Shown here: piece by piece, positions 9,438 through 18,668 of the stretch | Numbering within the stretch: position 1 is the first letter of the stretch | Layout of the letters: each line of letters begins with the position of its first letter | Source: UBA2357 sp041916775 | GTDB lineage: Bacteria; Pseudomonadota; Gammaproteobacteria; Burkholderiales; Rhodocyclaceae | Length of the DNA stretch: 64,000 nucleotides | Assembly: GCA_041916775.1 (NCBI GenBank) | Contig: JAYRYZ010000002.1 | Location: 62,001 to 126,000, forward strand | Direction: 5' to 3' | The notes under the pieces: generated by a model | The model's input: the letters and a program-made list of their open reading frames with translations, nothing else | What the model was told of the DNA's origin: nothing | The model's database searches: none | Made by a program: the position numbers and the translations under genes

Positions 9438-10802
9438 ATGAGCGACATCCCCCAGAAGATCGGAAAGTACCGCATCATCCGTGAGATCGGCCGTGGCGCC
9501 ACGGCTGTGGTGTATCTCGCCGAGAATCCGCATTATCCGGAACCGGTTGCGATCAAGCATGTCCGCTTCAAGGACAAAAGCAAGGACGAGGCCAAATGGA
9601 ACCGTCGCCTGCTGAAGCTCCTCAAGGCCGAGGAGGCGGTCGCACAGCGCCTTGACCACCCCAATATCATCCGCATCTTCGAGGCCGTCACCGACGTCGA
9701 GGAAGCCTACGTGGTGATGGAGTACTTCCCCGCCGACACGCTCGAGCGCTACTGTAGCTTCGAGCACCTGCTGCCCATCCACCGCACCATCGGCATCATC
9801 TTCAAGTGCTGCATGGCGCTGGATCACGCCTACATGCGCGGCGTCGTGCATCGCGACATCAAGCCCGCCAACATCCTGGTGGATGACCAGGACAACGTGA
9901 AGATCACCGACTTCGGCCTCGCGCTGAACATCGACAAGAAGGTCGAGTCCGACTCCACCTTCATCATGGGCGTGGGCTCGCCGGCCTACATGAGCCCGGA
10001 ACAGATCAAGAGCTATCCGCTCAACCAGAAGACCGACCTGTACTCGCTGGGTGTGGTGATGTTCCACATGCTCACCGGGCGGCTGCCCTTCCGTGCATCG
10101 AACCCGGCACAGCTGATCTACAAGATCATCAACGCCGATCCGCCTTCCGTCGCTCAGCTCAACCCGGAGTTGCCTGAATCGCTGGACGCGGTGCTGCGCA
10201 AGGCGCTCGCGAAGGATCTGTACTCGCGCTACAAGAACGGCGCGGAGTTCGCGAAGGATCTCTCCGCGGTGCGCTACAAGATTCTCGACGAGAAGGAGAA
10301 GGCGCCGGACACCAGCCGTTTCGCAACCTTGCGCAAGATGTCGCTGTTCACCGAGTTCGACGACATCGACCTGTGGGAGATCTTGCGGCTCGCCTCCTGG
10401 CGCCGCAGCGAGCCGAACACGCTGCTGTACAAGGAGGGCGATGCCGACCAGCGCTTCGGCGTCGTACTGGAAGGTGAAGTCGAGCTCTCGGTGCAGGGGC
10501 GTGCCTTCGTGCGCATCAGCCCGGGCGAGGTGTTCGGCGAGCTCGCCTGGCTCGACAACCTCGACCACAAGCAGCTGCTCACCGCGATTGCGGCGTCGCC
10601 ACTCACTTACATCGAGATCCGCCCCTCGGCGCTCGCGCTCGCGACCGACGAGGTGCGCGAGCGCTTCCGCGATCTGCTCTCGACCCAGATCGCGAAACGC
10701 CTCGCGAACGCAGCCCGCGAGGTGTCATTGTCCCACCCCGAGGCTCTCAGGCCCGACCAGACTGCCACGACAGGCATCGATCTGCAGCTGGTGGATAACT
10801 GA
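9438..10802 (+). CDS. Ser/Thr protein kinase with cyclic-nucleotide-binding-like domain
   Basis: This protein of about 454 residues has an N-terminal Hanks-type kinase domain (about 10-280) and a C-terminal cNMP-binding-like beta-barrel (about 305-430). Kinase motifs are intact: the glycine loop GRGATAVVY at 18-26, K40 in VAIKHV, H138-R139-D140 with KPAN, D158-F-G160, and S-P-E at 186-188 in place of APE. The C-terminal domain has LLYKEGDADQRFGVVLEGEVEL and ISPGEVFGELAWLD, which resembles the phosphate-binding cassette of Crp/PKA regulatory domains. No transmembrane segment is present, so it is probably cytoplasmic. The start MSDIPQKIGKYR is chosen by homology to the kinase fold; ribosome-binding support is poor and upstream ATGs at 9387 or 9354 are possible. 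It is divergent from grpE. Substrate unknown. Confidence 0.85.
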   Translation: MSDIPQKIGKYRIIREIGRGATAVVYLAENPHYPEPVAIKHVRFKDKSKDEAKWNRRLLKLLKAEEAVAQRLDHPNIIRIFEAVTDVEEAYVVMEYFPADTLERYCSFEHLLPIHRTIGIIFKCCMALDHAYMRGVVHRDIKPANILVDDQDNVKITDFGLALNIDKKVESDSTFIMGVGSPAYMSPEQIKSYPLNQKTDLYSLGVVMFHMLTGRLPFRASNPAQLIYKIINADPPSVAQLNPELPESLDAVLRKALAKDLYSRYKNGAEFAKDLSAVRYKILDEKEKAPDTSRFATLRKMSLFTEFDDIDLWEILRLASWRRSEPNTLLYKEGDADQRFGVVLEGEVELSVQGRAFVRISPGEVFGELAWLDNLDHKQLLTAIAASPLTYIEIRPSALALATDEVRERFRDLLSTQIAKRLANAAREVSLSHPEALRPDQTATTGIDLQLVDN

Positions 10803-10810
10803 GCCGAGGC

Positions 10811-11872
10811 TCACACCGCCAGGTCGATCTGGCTCACCGAGCCCGCGCCGCCGCTCTCGCGTAAATACACGCTGCTCGCGCGCATCAGGCCCAGCGTCTC
10901 GTTGTTGCCGTTACGCAGGTCGAAGGGTGTGCCCACGCTGGCAACCGACAGCGCGCCCACATCGGCCTCCAGCAGCGTCTTGAGCGTGCCCTGGCCGTTG
11001 GCGTCGGGTTGCCAGATCCTGAGCTGGGCGAAGGCCGGGTCGGCCTCGTCTATCCAGCCGTTGCCGTCGGCATCGAGCTGGGCGAGCTCGGCGAAGCCCT
11101 GGCCGGTGGTCGGACCGAAGAGCTCGCGCCCGTCGTCGATGCGGCCGTTGTTGTTGCGGTCGAAGGCGAGGAACCCGGTGCCGCCGGCAAGGCCCGGCAC
11201 CTGATCGAGGCGTCCGTCGGCGTCAAGGTCGAACGAGAAGCGCATGTCCGACAGCGCCGCGGCCGGACCGCCGAAGTCGAGCACGAGCGGATCCTTCACC
11301 CTGGGCTGTGCCGCATCGCCGGCGGCGAAGCGCACATTGATCGATTCGGCGTAGCTGCGCTCCATCGAGAACGACACGCTGAAGTCAATCTCGCGACCAT
11401 CGGCGGTGCGCACCTTGCCCTCGGCGGCGAAGCTGACTGCCTCGTACTCCATGCGTGTCGAGGAGAACTCGTATTCGATGCCGAAGCCGGCCGAGGGCTG
11501 CGGCGCGCCCCGTGCCCCGGGAGCCGCTTGTGCGGGTGTCGCCGCGCTGTCTGCAGGGGCCTGGAGCGCGTTCGCATCCAGGAATTTCACCGGACGCCCG
11601 GTGAAGAACTCCACCATGCGGATCAGGAGCTGCAATCGCGGATCGCGCCCTGCCGCCTCGCCCGCCTCATCGATGGCCGAGGCCTGCTGGGCCGAGCGAC
11701 CCGCGTCCGAGATATTCACCGTTTCGCGTTGCATCACGGGCGCAACCTCGGCGGCGCGCCCGTTGCCACGGCCACGTTCGCCACGCCAGGCCTCCATGCG
11801 TTCGAAGGTCTCGGTGCGCTGGAAGGCGAGATGCGTCGATTGCATCTGAAGGCTGGACGATTCGATTCTCAT
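10811..11872 (-). CDS. protein with EF-hand-like calcium-binding repeats, function unknown
   Basis: I do not recognise a named family. The 353-residue product starts at MRIESSSLQMQS, preceded by GGGGAG at normal spacing. The N-terminal half is polar and lacks a signal peptide. A central beta-rich region (IEYEFSSTRMEYEAVSF to ESINVRFAAGD) is followed by Asp/Gly/Asn-rich loops resembling EF-hand or dockerin calcium sites: DLDADGRLD, DRNNNGRIDDGRELFG and DADGNGWIDEADP. This DxDxDG...FGP..G.GFAEL arrangement also occurs in RTX-like and VCBS-type secreted proteins. It is convergent with the kinase gene, with only 8 bases between stops. It could be a leaderless secreted or surface calcium-binding protein; that is inference. 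Confidence 0.6.
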   Translation of the reverse strand: MRIESSSLQMQSTHLAFQRTETFERMEAWRGERGRGNGRAAEVAPVMQRETVNISDAGRSAQQASAIDEAGEAAGRDPRLQLLIRMVEFFTGRPVKFLDANALQAPADSAATPAQAAPGARGAPQPSAGFGIEYEFSSTRMEYEAVSFAAEGKVRTADGREIDFSVSFSMERSYAESINVRFAAGDAAQPRVKDPLVLDFGGPAAALSDMRFSFDLDADGRLDQVPGLAGGTGFLAFDRNNNGRIDDGRELFGPTTGQGFAELAQLDADGNGWIDEADPAFAQLRIWQPDANGQGTLKTLLEADVGALSVASVGTPFDLRNGNNETLGLMRASSVYLRESGGAGSVSQIDLAV

Positions 11873-11945
11873 GGCGGTGCTCCCCAGATTCGGCGGATAC
11901 ACCAATAACGGCGAAAACTGTCAAAACTTGAGGCACAAAAGACTA

Positions 11946-11963
11946 CGCGGCCCGAAGGCCGCG
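11946..11963 (-). terminator. hairpin after pilE, possible terminator
   Basis: CGCGGCC and GGCCGCG form a perfect 7-bp stem around a CGAA loop. On the minus strand it lies 26 bases past the pilE stop and is followed by TAGTCTTTTG, a short T-rich tract. It probably ends the minor-pilin operon transcript, although the T-run is weak. Confidence 0.6.
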
Positions 11964-11988
11964 CATCAGGCACAAGCGGTGTTAGCGC

Positions 11989-12411
11989 CTACTGCCAACA
12001 CTGCTTGATATTGGCCCAGTCGGTGTCGTCCATCGCGCCCTTGGTGCCAGCCTGGTCGATCGTGAGGGTGGCGCAGGTATCGCTTGCCTGGGCGCCCTGT
12101 GGTTCGGCCTCCAGCGTGTATGAGCTTGCGTCGGCTGCCGAGAGAGAGAAGCTGTAGAAGTCGGACAATTCATTCACACAAGCCGTCGAGGGAAGGTCTG
12201 GCGCGTCGCCATCGGACTTCAGATAACTCATGTTCGTGGTGTAGAACCGCTCCATGAACTGCGCCATCTCCAGCAGGCACCCGGCGCCCGCTGCGCGCCT
12301 GGTCTCGATGATGTAGCGCTGGTAGCTCGGCAGCGCGACCGCCGCGAGGATGCCGATCACCGCCACGGTGATCATCAGCTCGATCAGGGTGAAGCCTTGG
12401 TGACGTTTCAT
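11989..12411 (-). CDS. pilE: type IV pilin-like protein PilE
   Basis: This 140-residue prepilin has a six-residue leader and PilD cleavage site (MKRHQG before FTLIELMITVAVIGIL), with the conserved glutamate at mature position 5. The N-terminal hydrophobic helix is followed by a globular head. C-terminal cysteines (DTCATL, KQCW) could form the disulfide D-region. It is the last gene of the fimT-pilV-W-X-Y1-E operon, 3 bases after the pilY1 stop. In Pseudomonas and Neisseria this position encodes the minor pilin PilE, which primes pilus assembly and reaches the tip. It could be called a minor rather than a major pilin; the operon context supports minor. Confidence 0.88.
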   Translation of the reverse strand: MKRHQGFTLIELMITVAVIGILAAVALPSYQRYIIETRRAAGAGCLLEMAQFMERFYTTNMSYLKSDGDAPDLPSTACVNELSDFYSFSLSAADASSYTLEAEPQGAQASDTCATLTIDQAGTKGAMDDTDWANIKQCWQ

Positions 12412-12414
12412 GTC

Positions 12415-15400
12415 TCAGTCCTTGATGATTTCGCGCCATGATAGCCGGCCGGTCATCTTGATGCCCATGTTCAGCTTGAACTCTGCGATCTCGCCGGTGG
12501 AGCCGCTGACGACCAGGAAGGGCGGCAGCAGCGCGGCCTCTCCGGGCATGCCCACCTCGGGGTCGAGCGAGCCGGGGACTTCACCGCCGAGCTTGTCATT
12601 GTCATCGAACTTGCCGTCGCCGTTAAGATCCACCGCCGGATACTTGAGACGACCGCCGGAGAACGGATCGATGAAGTTGATGTATCCGGATCCACCTGCT
12701 TCACACGGATCCGGGTCGGGGATGATGCTGCTCGCGATCAGAGTGGGCGTGATCAGCTGGACCAGGTTGGAGCGTGTCACGATACGTTCGCCTACGGCGC
12801 TCTCGCCCTCGACCTTGAGGTCCACGACCCAGCCCTTCTTCCCTTCCATGTCGCCGGTCTCGGACTCGGAGAACACGCGCACGTCTCGGCCCGACGCAGT
12901 ACCGCGGGTTTCAATGGTGCGCGCGGCGAGCTCAGTGCGCGAGCTGATCACAGCGTCGTCGTCAATCAGGCCGTACCAACTCTGAACCGCGACGCTGTCC
13001 GGGTCGGTTGCAAACATGAAGCTACCCGTACCGAAGAACAGGAAGGTCTTGCCGAAGTTCGGGTCGCTGGTCACGTTGTTGACCGCCGCGGTCACCTGCG
13101 CGGTGATCGGTTGCGGTGTCGTGCCCGACTTTGCCGTAAATAGCGGTGCAGGTTTGCTGGCCGACGTGAATGCCGAGCCCCAGTCAGTGGCGTTCGTCGC
13201 CGAGACATCGAATTTCCACACATTTCCCAGCAGATCGCCCGCGTAAATCGTATCGATCAGGCCATCTGAACCGGCTTCATTGCCGTTCATCGCATCCCAG
13301 AGCAGCGGCGTGGCCATGCCGTTGCCGCCGCTCTTCTGCGTGTCGAGTCGGGCCAGTACCTCGCCGTCGTCCAGCGCGATCACGTACAGGACTGCGGAGC
13401 CGTTCGGGCTGTTATAGCCGTTGCCCACGACGGCCACCGTTTCGCCGTTCTGCAACTTCCCGATCTGCGGACGGCCGAGGATGAGCCCCATGTCGTTGTC
13501 ACTCGCGCCCGACAACTCCCACAGCACGTCGTTCTCGTCGAAGTCGCCCGGGGTGGTGACATCCAGAGCGAACAGGCCACGCGCTCCGCGCCCTGGCGTC
13601 GCGACCAGGATGTTCTGGGATGGGGTGAGGCTGCGCGGAGAAACCGCGATCTCGCCGTCCATGTAGAACTTGTGCGTGTAGCCCGGGTCCGCGAGGTCGG
13701 CGAGCTTGTCGTACAGCATGCCGGGAATGTATGCGAACAGCTCCACCCCATCGTTCGCATCGAATGCATGCAGCATGCCGTCGTTGGCGCCGATATACAC
13801 CGTGTCGGTGTCCTTCACGTAATAGGGTGACGAATGCACGATGTCACCCAACACTTTTGCGCGATTACGCAGTGTACCGCCGTTGGCAATCTCGCCGGAC
13901 TGTTCGCCACGCAGGTAATCGAGTGTGGCTTCATCGCCCAGCAGGTCTTGTTGCGTCGTGGCGAGGGCGTCCCATCTGAATGCTACGCCGTTGCCTGTGT
14001 CCGCATTGAGCGTGAAGATGTTTCGGTCGCCCGCGTCATCGATGCCCTCACTCGCCTTCCAGGCCGGGGACGCGCTGACCCCCGTCGGTGTGACCTGGTA
14101 GGCGAACAGCTCCCCATCCCAGCCCGCGCTGCTGAACTGAGACTGGAATACCTTGCTGTCCGTATTGAGCTGCTGACCGTTCGAGGTGATGTTGCCCGAG
14201 CTGGCGCTGCGCTCGACGATCGTATCGAAGCTCTTCTTCAAGGCCTCCTTGAGCTTCAGCGGGTTCTGGACGAGGAAGAAGGTCTCCGGGTCACCGTTGT
14301 TGTCGCCATCCCATTCGATCTTCAGGTCCGGCTTCTTGTTGTTGTTACGGTCGGTGAAGCCGCCCCACTTTGCCGCATACCACAACGGGTTGTTCAGGGT
14401 GGTTGCGGTGACTGTGGAACCCGGGCTGAATGTCTGCACACTGGTGTTCGCGGGTGCCGTCGCGCCGAGGTAGGGCAGCTTGTTGCAGGCCGTGGGCATG
14501 GTCGTCACGTCGCAATATCCAGCGCTTTGCCCCGGAGGCACGTTCAGGAAGTAGTTGAGGCTCTCGTTCTTGTCCTGCGCGACCAGGTACACGCCATCAC
14601 GGTTGGTGCCGGAGATCACGTAGCCGATGTTCTGGTTGGATCCGGTGGACTCGTAAATCACCCTGACCGTGGCCGTCAGTGTCTTGTCGGGGTTGACCTT
14701 GAACTCGTAGTCCCCGATGACATCCATGTCGAAGTCGTTGCCTTGTTCATCCGCCTCGTAGTTGACCCGGAACTTGACGCGGTCGTCGGAAATCTCCTCC
14801 ACGTAAAGGTCAACGATCGGGTCCGTTGGCTGATAGCGACCCTTGGTTCGATTGGTGCTCGCTCCGTCGATCGTCTTGGCGAACGGCACCACCGAAACCT
14901 TCTGTGTGCCAAGCATGAACTCGAATTTCGGCAGCGGTGACGCCAGCGCCACCGCGTAGGTGTCCGTCGATTGGGTCTTGGTGGCAGGGTTGAGGTCGTT
15001 CGTCTTGCCGAAGTACGCCACGGAGGCCGAGTAGAAGCTGCCCTGCTTGGTGGGCTCTTCGGGCGAGAGACCTCGCAGGTTCCCAAGCGTGGTCACGGTT
15101 TTTGCCGTTGGTGCATAGTCTTCGTTGCTGCCCACCGCGCCGATGTAGCGTGGCCCGGGAACGCCTGGTTCGCCTGCGGTGATGGTGTCGCCCAGCGCAC
15201 TCACGTTGAGGCCCGTGAGATCGCCCGTGAAGCTGCCGAAAGCCGAGCCCGGCAACTGGTCTGAATCGTAGGAGATCGCGGTTGAACTCATGACCAGCAT
15301 GTTGGGCTTCGCGCACCATTGCGCCTTGGCCGCGCTCGTGGCGGCATAGGGATCGTCCCAGGTGGCAAACGTAAGGCCGACCGCCTTGTCGTTCGGTGAT

Positions 15401-16635
15401 GACGAATGCGTGTAGGCGGCGGTAGGAGTGATCTTGCCGGCGTAGTAGCGGAGTGCTTCGTACATCATCTCGCCAATCGGGTTGCCCCAGTCGACATAAT
15501 CCCCCTCCGGCATGATGCCGGTACGGAAGCTGCCTTTGCGATAGAAGTACTTGCTGCCGCCGTTGTTGAAGTCGCGGATACGCAGGTTGTTCAGGTTCTT
15601 GACGATGGTTGCACCAGCGGTGAACTGCCCGGTGGTCGCGTTGATTTCGCCCTTGAAGCTCGACACCACCTTGCGCAGGATGCCGCCGGACATGTTTTTG
15701 TCGTAGCTGCCGGTAAGCAGGCCGAACAGCATGGACTCGTTCTCGCCATAGTCATGCAGAATGCCTACCGGCTTGTATTTGCCGTTCGGATACAACTTGC
15801 AATCGGTCCGGAAAGTGGAGGTGCACACTTCGACGCGTACGGTGTAGTCGGTGCGCGTACCGCCATGCGTGCCGTCGAGCACCGGATTCTCCTTGGACGC
15901 CCATTCCCATACGCGCTTGGTGCTGTTGGTGACGACCGAAAGCCATGGTGGCCGGTTGCTGCATGTATCCAGCGTTGCGCAAGACCAGTCACTGCCCATG
16001 TTGTTCGTGACGTTGCCGAAGAAGTGGCGCCTGCTCGAAGTCGGGGCCGAGAGGGGGGTGTAGTCGCCGATCTTGTAGCCGTCCACCGCCTCGCTAGTGT
16101 ATTCCTTGGCCCAGGAGTGTCCGTCCTGCGGCACGTAGGCGCGACGAAGCACTGTCTGGGTGGTGCTGTCCACGTCGCGATAGCCGCCGTAGAGCACCTT
16201 GCGCAGGGCGTCGATGCGCGAGGTTGTGATGTAGTTCAGCCAGTTGCCGGACCATTTTCCGGGGCACTTCCCATCTGCAGTGGTGCTGTTGGGCGTGAAT
16301 AGCCCGGTATTGTCGTTCTTGTTGTTGTGGGTATAGCAGACCTTGGAGTCGAACAGGCCGTAGTAGGTGATGCTGGGCTTGAAGCGCAGGTCAAGCGTGC
16401 CATCGCCGTCAATGTCGCTCGCGTCGTTGTAGGCTTCGAAAAAAAGCGTATGGTCGCGGCCGACGATGAGCATGTTCAGCGGCGTGGCGGATGTGCTCGT
16501 GATCAGCGGCACCTCCGGGATCGTTTGCGCGGCAGCGAGCGATGACAGGCACGAGAGCACGGCCACGAACAGCGAGCGGCTCGCGTTCGAGGTACCAGGA
16601 GTGGCGTGCCGGGAGGAGGGTGCGGTGGATTTCAT
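12415..16635 (-). CDS. pilY1: type IV pilus tip adhesin/assembly protein PilY1
   Basis: This protein of about 1406 residues is exported and acts at the pilus tip in adhesion, in calcium-dependent control of retraction and often in surface sensing. The start MKSTAPSSRHATPG is preceded by GAGAGG at good spacing and lies 10 bases after the pilX stop. A signal sequence (SLFVAVLSCLSSLAAAQ) is visible. The N-terminal half is the variable region, including DASDIDGDGTLDLRFKPSITYYGLFD typical of PilY1 proteins. The C-terminal half is the conserved beta-propeller with DILGDIVHSSPYYV-like GDIVHSSPYYVKDTD, DGMLHAFDANDG and YAGDLLGNVWKFDV. The calcium loop DLNGDGKFDDND lies near the C-terminus. It is by far the largest gene of the window. 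Confidence 0.95.
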   Translation of the reverse strand: MKSTAPSSRHATPGTSNASRSLFVAVLSCLSSLAAAQTIPEVPLITSTSATPLNMLIVGRDHTLFFEAYNDASDIDGDGTLDLRFKPSITYYGLFDSKVCYTHNNKNDNTGLFTPNSTTADGKCPGKWSGNWLNYITTSRIDALRKVLYGGYRDVDSTTQTVLRRAYVPQDGHSWAKEYTSEAVDGYKIGDYTPLSAPTSSRRHFFGNVTNNMGSDWSCATLDTCSNRPPWLSVVTNSTKRVWEWASKENPVLDGTHGGTRTDYTVRVEVCTSTFRTDCKLYPNGKYKPVGILHDYGENESMLFGLLTGSYDKNMSGGILRKVVSSFKGEINATTGQFTAGATIVKNLNNLRIRDFNNGGSKYFYRKGSFRTGIMPEGDYVDWGNPIGEMMYEALRYYAGKITPTAAYTHSSSPNDKAVGLTFATWDDPYAATSAAKAQWCAKPNMLVMSSTAISYDSDQLPGSAFGSFTGDLTGLNVSALGDTITAGEPGVPGPRYIGAVGSNEDYAPTAKTVTTLGNLRGLSPEEPTKQGSFYSASVAYFGKTNDLNPATKTQSTDTYAVALASPLPKFEFMLGTQKVSVVPFAKTIDGASTNRTKGRYQPTDPIVDLYVEEISDDRVKFRVNYEADEQGNDFDMDVIGDYEFKVNPDKTLTATVRVIYESTGSNQNIGYVISGTNRDGVYLVAQDKNESLNYFLNVPPGQSAGYCDVTTMPTACNKLPYLGATAPANTSVQTFSPGSTVTATTLNNPLWYAAKWGGFTDRNNNKKPDLKIEWDGDNNGDPETFFLVQNPLKLKEALKKSFDTIVERSASSGNITSNGQQLNTDSKVFQSQFSSAGWDGELFAYQVTPTGVSASPAWKASEGIDDAGDRNIFTLNADTGNGVAFRWDALATTQQDLLGDEATLDYLRGEQSGEIANGGTLRNRAKVLGDIVHSSPYYVKDTDTVYIGANDGMLHAFDANDGVELFAYIPGMLYDKLADLADPGYTHKFYMDGEIAVSPRSLTPSQNILVATPGRGARGLFALDVTTPGDFDENDVLWELSGASDNDMGLILGRPQIGKLQNGETVAVVGNGYNSPNGSAVLYVIALDDGEVLARLDTQKSGGNGMATPLLWDAMNGNEAGSDGLIDTIYAGDLLGNVWKFDVSATNATDWGSAFTSASKPAPLFTAKSGTTPQPITAQVTAAVNNVTSDPNFGKTFLFFGTGSFMFATDPDSVAVQSWYGLIDDDAVISSRTELAARTIETRGTASGRDVRVFSESETGDMEGKKGWVVDLKVEGESAVGERIVTRSNLVQLITPTLIASSIIPDPDPCEAGGSGYINFIDPFSGGRLKYPAVDLNGDGKFDDNDKLGGEVPGSLDPEVGMPGEAALLPPFLVVSGSTGEIAEFKLNMGIKMTGRLSWREIIKD

Positions 16636-16645
16636 GATGAACCTC

Positions 16646-17221
16646 TCATTCCGTGGCAAAGATCGACTGCAGGATCACATTGGCGCGATCCTCGTTGGCG
16701 CTGCTACGGGCGGTGATGCGATAGCGCTTGCAGGAATCGAAGCTGCCCGGGTTGTTGATGTCACAAGGAAAGTTATCCCCCAGGTATTCGACGATGTACT
16801 GTGGTGTGTCCGCAGCCGAACTCAAGGTGATGTCCGAGACATCTGCCCAGCCGGTGAAACCTTCATCCAGCCAGCGTGCAGTGCAGTCCTTGTCGGGTTG
16901 CTGGCAAAGTCCGCTGGCGCAGGTAGACCCGGGCGAAGGGCATGAACTGTCGGTATCGGCATAGGCACCGTTGCTCGGGAAACCGTCGTTAGGCGGCACC
17001 TTCGCAGATTCGGCCTTGGCGACTTCCTCTCCCACGCGCAGCGCTGCTTCGGCACCCTGGAATCCCAGGCTGCGGTCGTAGGCGTTCGACGTCATGCGTT
17101 CTTCCTGGCTGGCAATCTGTATGCCGGACAGGCCGATCAGCGTGACGACCACGAGGATGATCAAGGACACGATCAACGCAACGCCGCGTTCCTTGCGGGT
17201 GGGCATGAGCGAGGTCTTCAT
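16646..17221 (-). CDS. pilX: minor pilin PilX
   Basis: This 191-residue protein has the PilX N-terminus: a short basic leader and the long hydrophobic helix GVALIVSLIILVVVTLIGLSGIQ, followed by EERMTSNAYDRSLGFQGAEAALR, the hallmark of the family. The usual glutamate 5 of pilins is absent, as is normal for PilX, which sits at the tip complex. Four cysteines lie in the CPSPGSTCASGLCQQPDKDC segment. The ATG overlaps the pilW stop codon by ATGA, indicating translational coupling. A second ATG (MPTRKERG) five codons in would give a shorter leader. Confidence 0.9.
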   Translation of the reverse strand: MKTSLMPTRKERGVALIVSLIILVVVTLIGLSGIQIASQEERMTSNAYDRSLGFQGAEAALRVGEEVAKAESAKVPPNDGFPSNGAYADTDSSCPSPGSTCASGLCQQPDKDCTARWLDEGFTGWADVSDITLSSAADTPQYIVEYLGDNFPCDINNPGSFDSCKRYRITARSSANEDRANVILQSIFATE

Positions 17222-18192
17222 AGGATGATCTCCCGGTGTCTCAATGCCACGACGTGCTGCATTTGTTGCTTGAGGGGCTCGCCATCGGTGCCGACCGCAT
17301 CTCGCGATTCGAGGTCCAGCACGATGCGCACGGCGACAACCGGTGAGCCCGCCGTGTTGAGCCAGCTGCCGATTTCGTCAGCTGTTTCATAATCGGACGC
17401 CAGGGTGGATCCGGTGCGCGTGAGGTACCACAACTGCATGCCAACCACGCCGGGCGCGATCTCTGCAGGCGTGCCGCCGTTGTGGACCCGGTAAAGCGAC
17501 TTTCCGCCAGATGCGTTGTTACCGATGTACCAAGCGGTTGTGGACAGCCTTGAGACAAAGCCGTTGGTGCCAACCGGGTAGGGGCTGGCACCGGTCGGCG
17601 CAGGATGCACTATGTTCGTGTCCGTGGTTCCCGATGCTGCCGTGAAGATGGCTGCGCGAGAGTAATCGCAGGCCATCAGTACGTCGCCCGAGGCAAAACT
17701 GGCAACTCCGGACGCAACCGTATAGGCGTTTGACCCATACGCGGAGATCACCACCGGTGTCTCTACCGAAGCGCTGCGAATCACGATGCCAGCGGACGTG
17801 TCATCCCCATCATCATCCTCCACACGCTCAGCCGCGTCTTCGCCGAATGCTGCGTCAGCCATGTCATCCTCGCCGGTGTATCCGACCAAGGCACCTTCGT
17901 CCCAGTTTTCCCAGTCCGTACCCGACGCGCCAGTGGTATTGGTGATGATCGCGGTACCGCACGGATTGCCCCCGGCTTCGCGCAACTCCCTGGACATCAG
18001 CTCGAACGCGGTGCGCGCGCTGTTCTGGAGCTGTCCGAGGTTGTCGTTCACGCGATACGACTGGACCTGCGAGAGATACACATTGACGACCCCGAGCATG
18101 AGCAACAGTCCGAGCACCATCGAGATCATCAACTCGATCAGGGTGAGCCCGCGCTGCGCGTCGGGCGAGGGTGAATGGTGTCGAGTGTTCAT
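17218..18192 (-). CDS. pilW: minor pilin PilW
   Basis: This 324-residue prepilin has a leader ending at RG and the helix LTLIELMISMVLGLLLMLGVVNVYL, followed by SYRVNDNLGQLQNSARTAFELMSRELREAG, the conserved PilW N-terminal region. The start MNTRHHSPSPDAQ is chosen because it overlaps the pilV stop by ATGA; the frame is open far upstream but that stretch overlaps pilV. PilW acts with PilV, PilX and PilY1 in the tip-priming complex. An acidic patch (EDDMADAAFGEDAAERVEDDDGD) is present near the middle. Confidence 0.9.
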   Translation of the reverse strand: MNTRHHSPSPDAQRGLTLIELMISMVLGLLLMLGVVNVYLSQVQSYRVNDNLGQLQNSARTAFELMSRELREAGGNPCGTAIITNTTGASGTDWENWDEGALVGYTGEDDMADAAFGEDAAERVEDDDGDDTSAGIVIRSASVETPVVISAYGSNAYTVASGVASFASGDVLMACDYSRAAIFTAASGTTDTNIVHPAPTGASPYPVGTNGFVSRLSTTAWYIGNNASGGKSLYRVHNGGTPAEIAPGVVGMQLWYLTRTGSTLASDYETADEIGSWLNTAGSPVVAVRIVLDLESRDAVGTDGEPLKQQMQHVVALRHREIIL

Positions 18193-18668
18193 AGCTGTGT
18201 GGTGGTCTCGAAGACCTGTTCGTCGCTGCCGTCGGCGCCACGGCTGTCGTTCCAGCGGATGCGGACGGTGCACAAGCCGTCGTCGCATTCGATCTCGCCG
18301 CAGGTCGTATCCGCATTGCCGAGATTGCTCTTCAGGGAGTCGATCCAGAACGTGATGTCGTTCTCCGCGAGCGTTGACGCGCTGACAGGCGCTTCGCATC
18401 CGTCGTCGTCCGCCAGCGCGTATTCGCCGCTGAACGCAGCAGCCCGGTTGGCCCGCATCGCGTCGAAGATGAAGTAGCTCAGGAACACCGCCTGGCTGCG
18501 CTGCATGCTGCTCAGGTTGTTCTTCATCGCGTTCATCTGCATGCCGCCGAGGCCGAGCAGACCGATCGCGAGTACGACGATCGCAACAAGGATTTCGATC
18601 AGGGTGACGCCCGCCTGCCTTCGTACGGTGGGGCGATAGCGCATGGGGAAGTCAGTCCTCGGTGACAT
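18189..18668 (-). CDS. pilV: minor pilin PilV
   Basis: This prepilin of about 159 residues has the cleavage region RRQAG before VTLIEILVAIVVLAIGLLGLGGMQ, where the GLLGLGGMQ segment is typical of PilV. It is followed by MKNNLSSMQRSQAVFLSYFIFDAMRANR. The ATG at 18668 has GGGAG upstream at workable spacing and overlaps the fimT end by 17 bases; an alternative ATG at 18644 gives a shorter, more usual leader. It is part of the tip-complex minor-pilin set and is translationally coupled to pilW. Confidence 0.88.
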   Translation of the reverse strand: MSPRTDFPMRYRPTVRRQAGVTLIEILVAIVVLAIGLLGLGGMQMNAMKNNLSSMQRSQAVFLSYFIFDAMRANRAAAFSGEYALADDDGCEAPVSASTLAENDITFWIDSLKSNLGNADTTCGEIECDDGLCTVRIRWNDSRGADGSDEQVFETTTQL

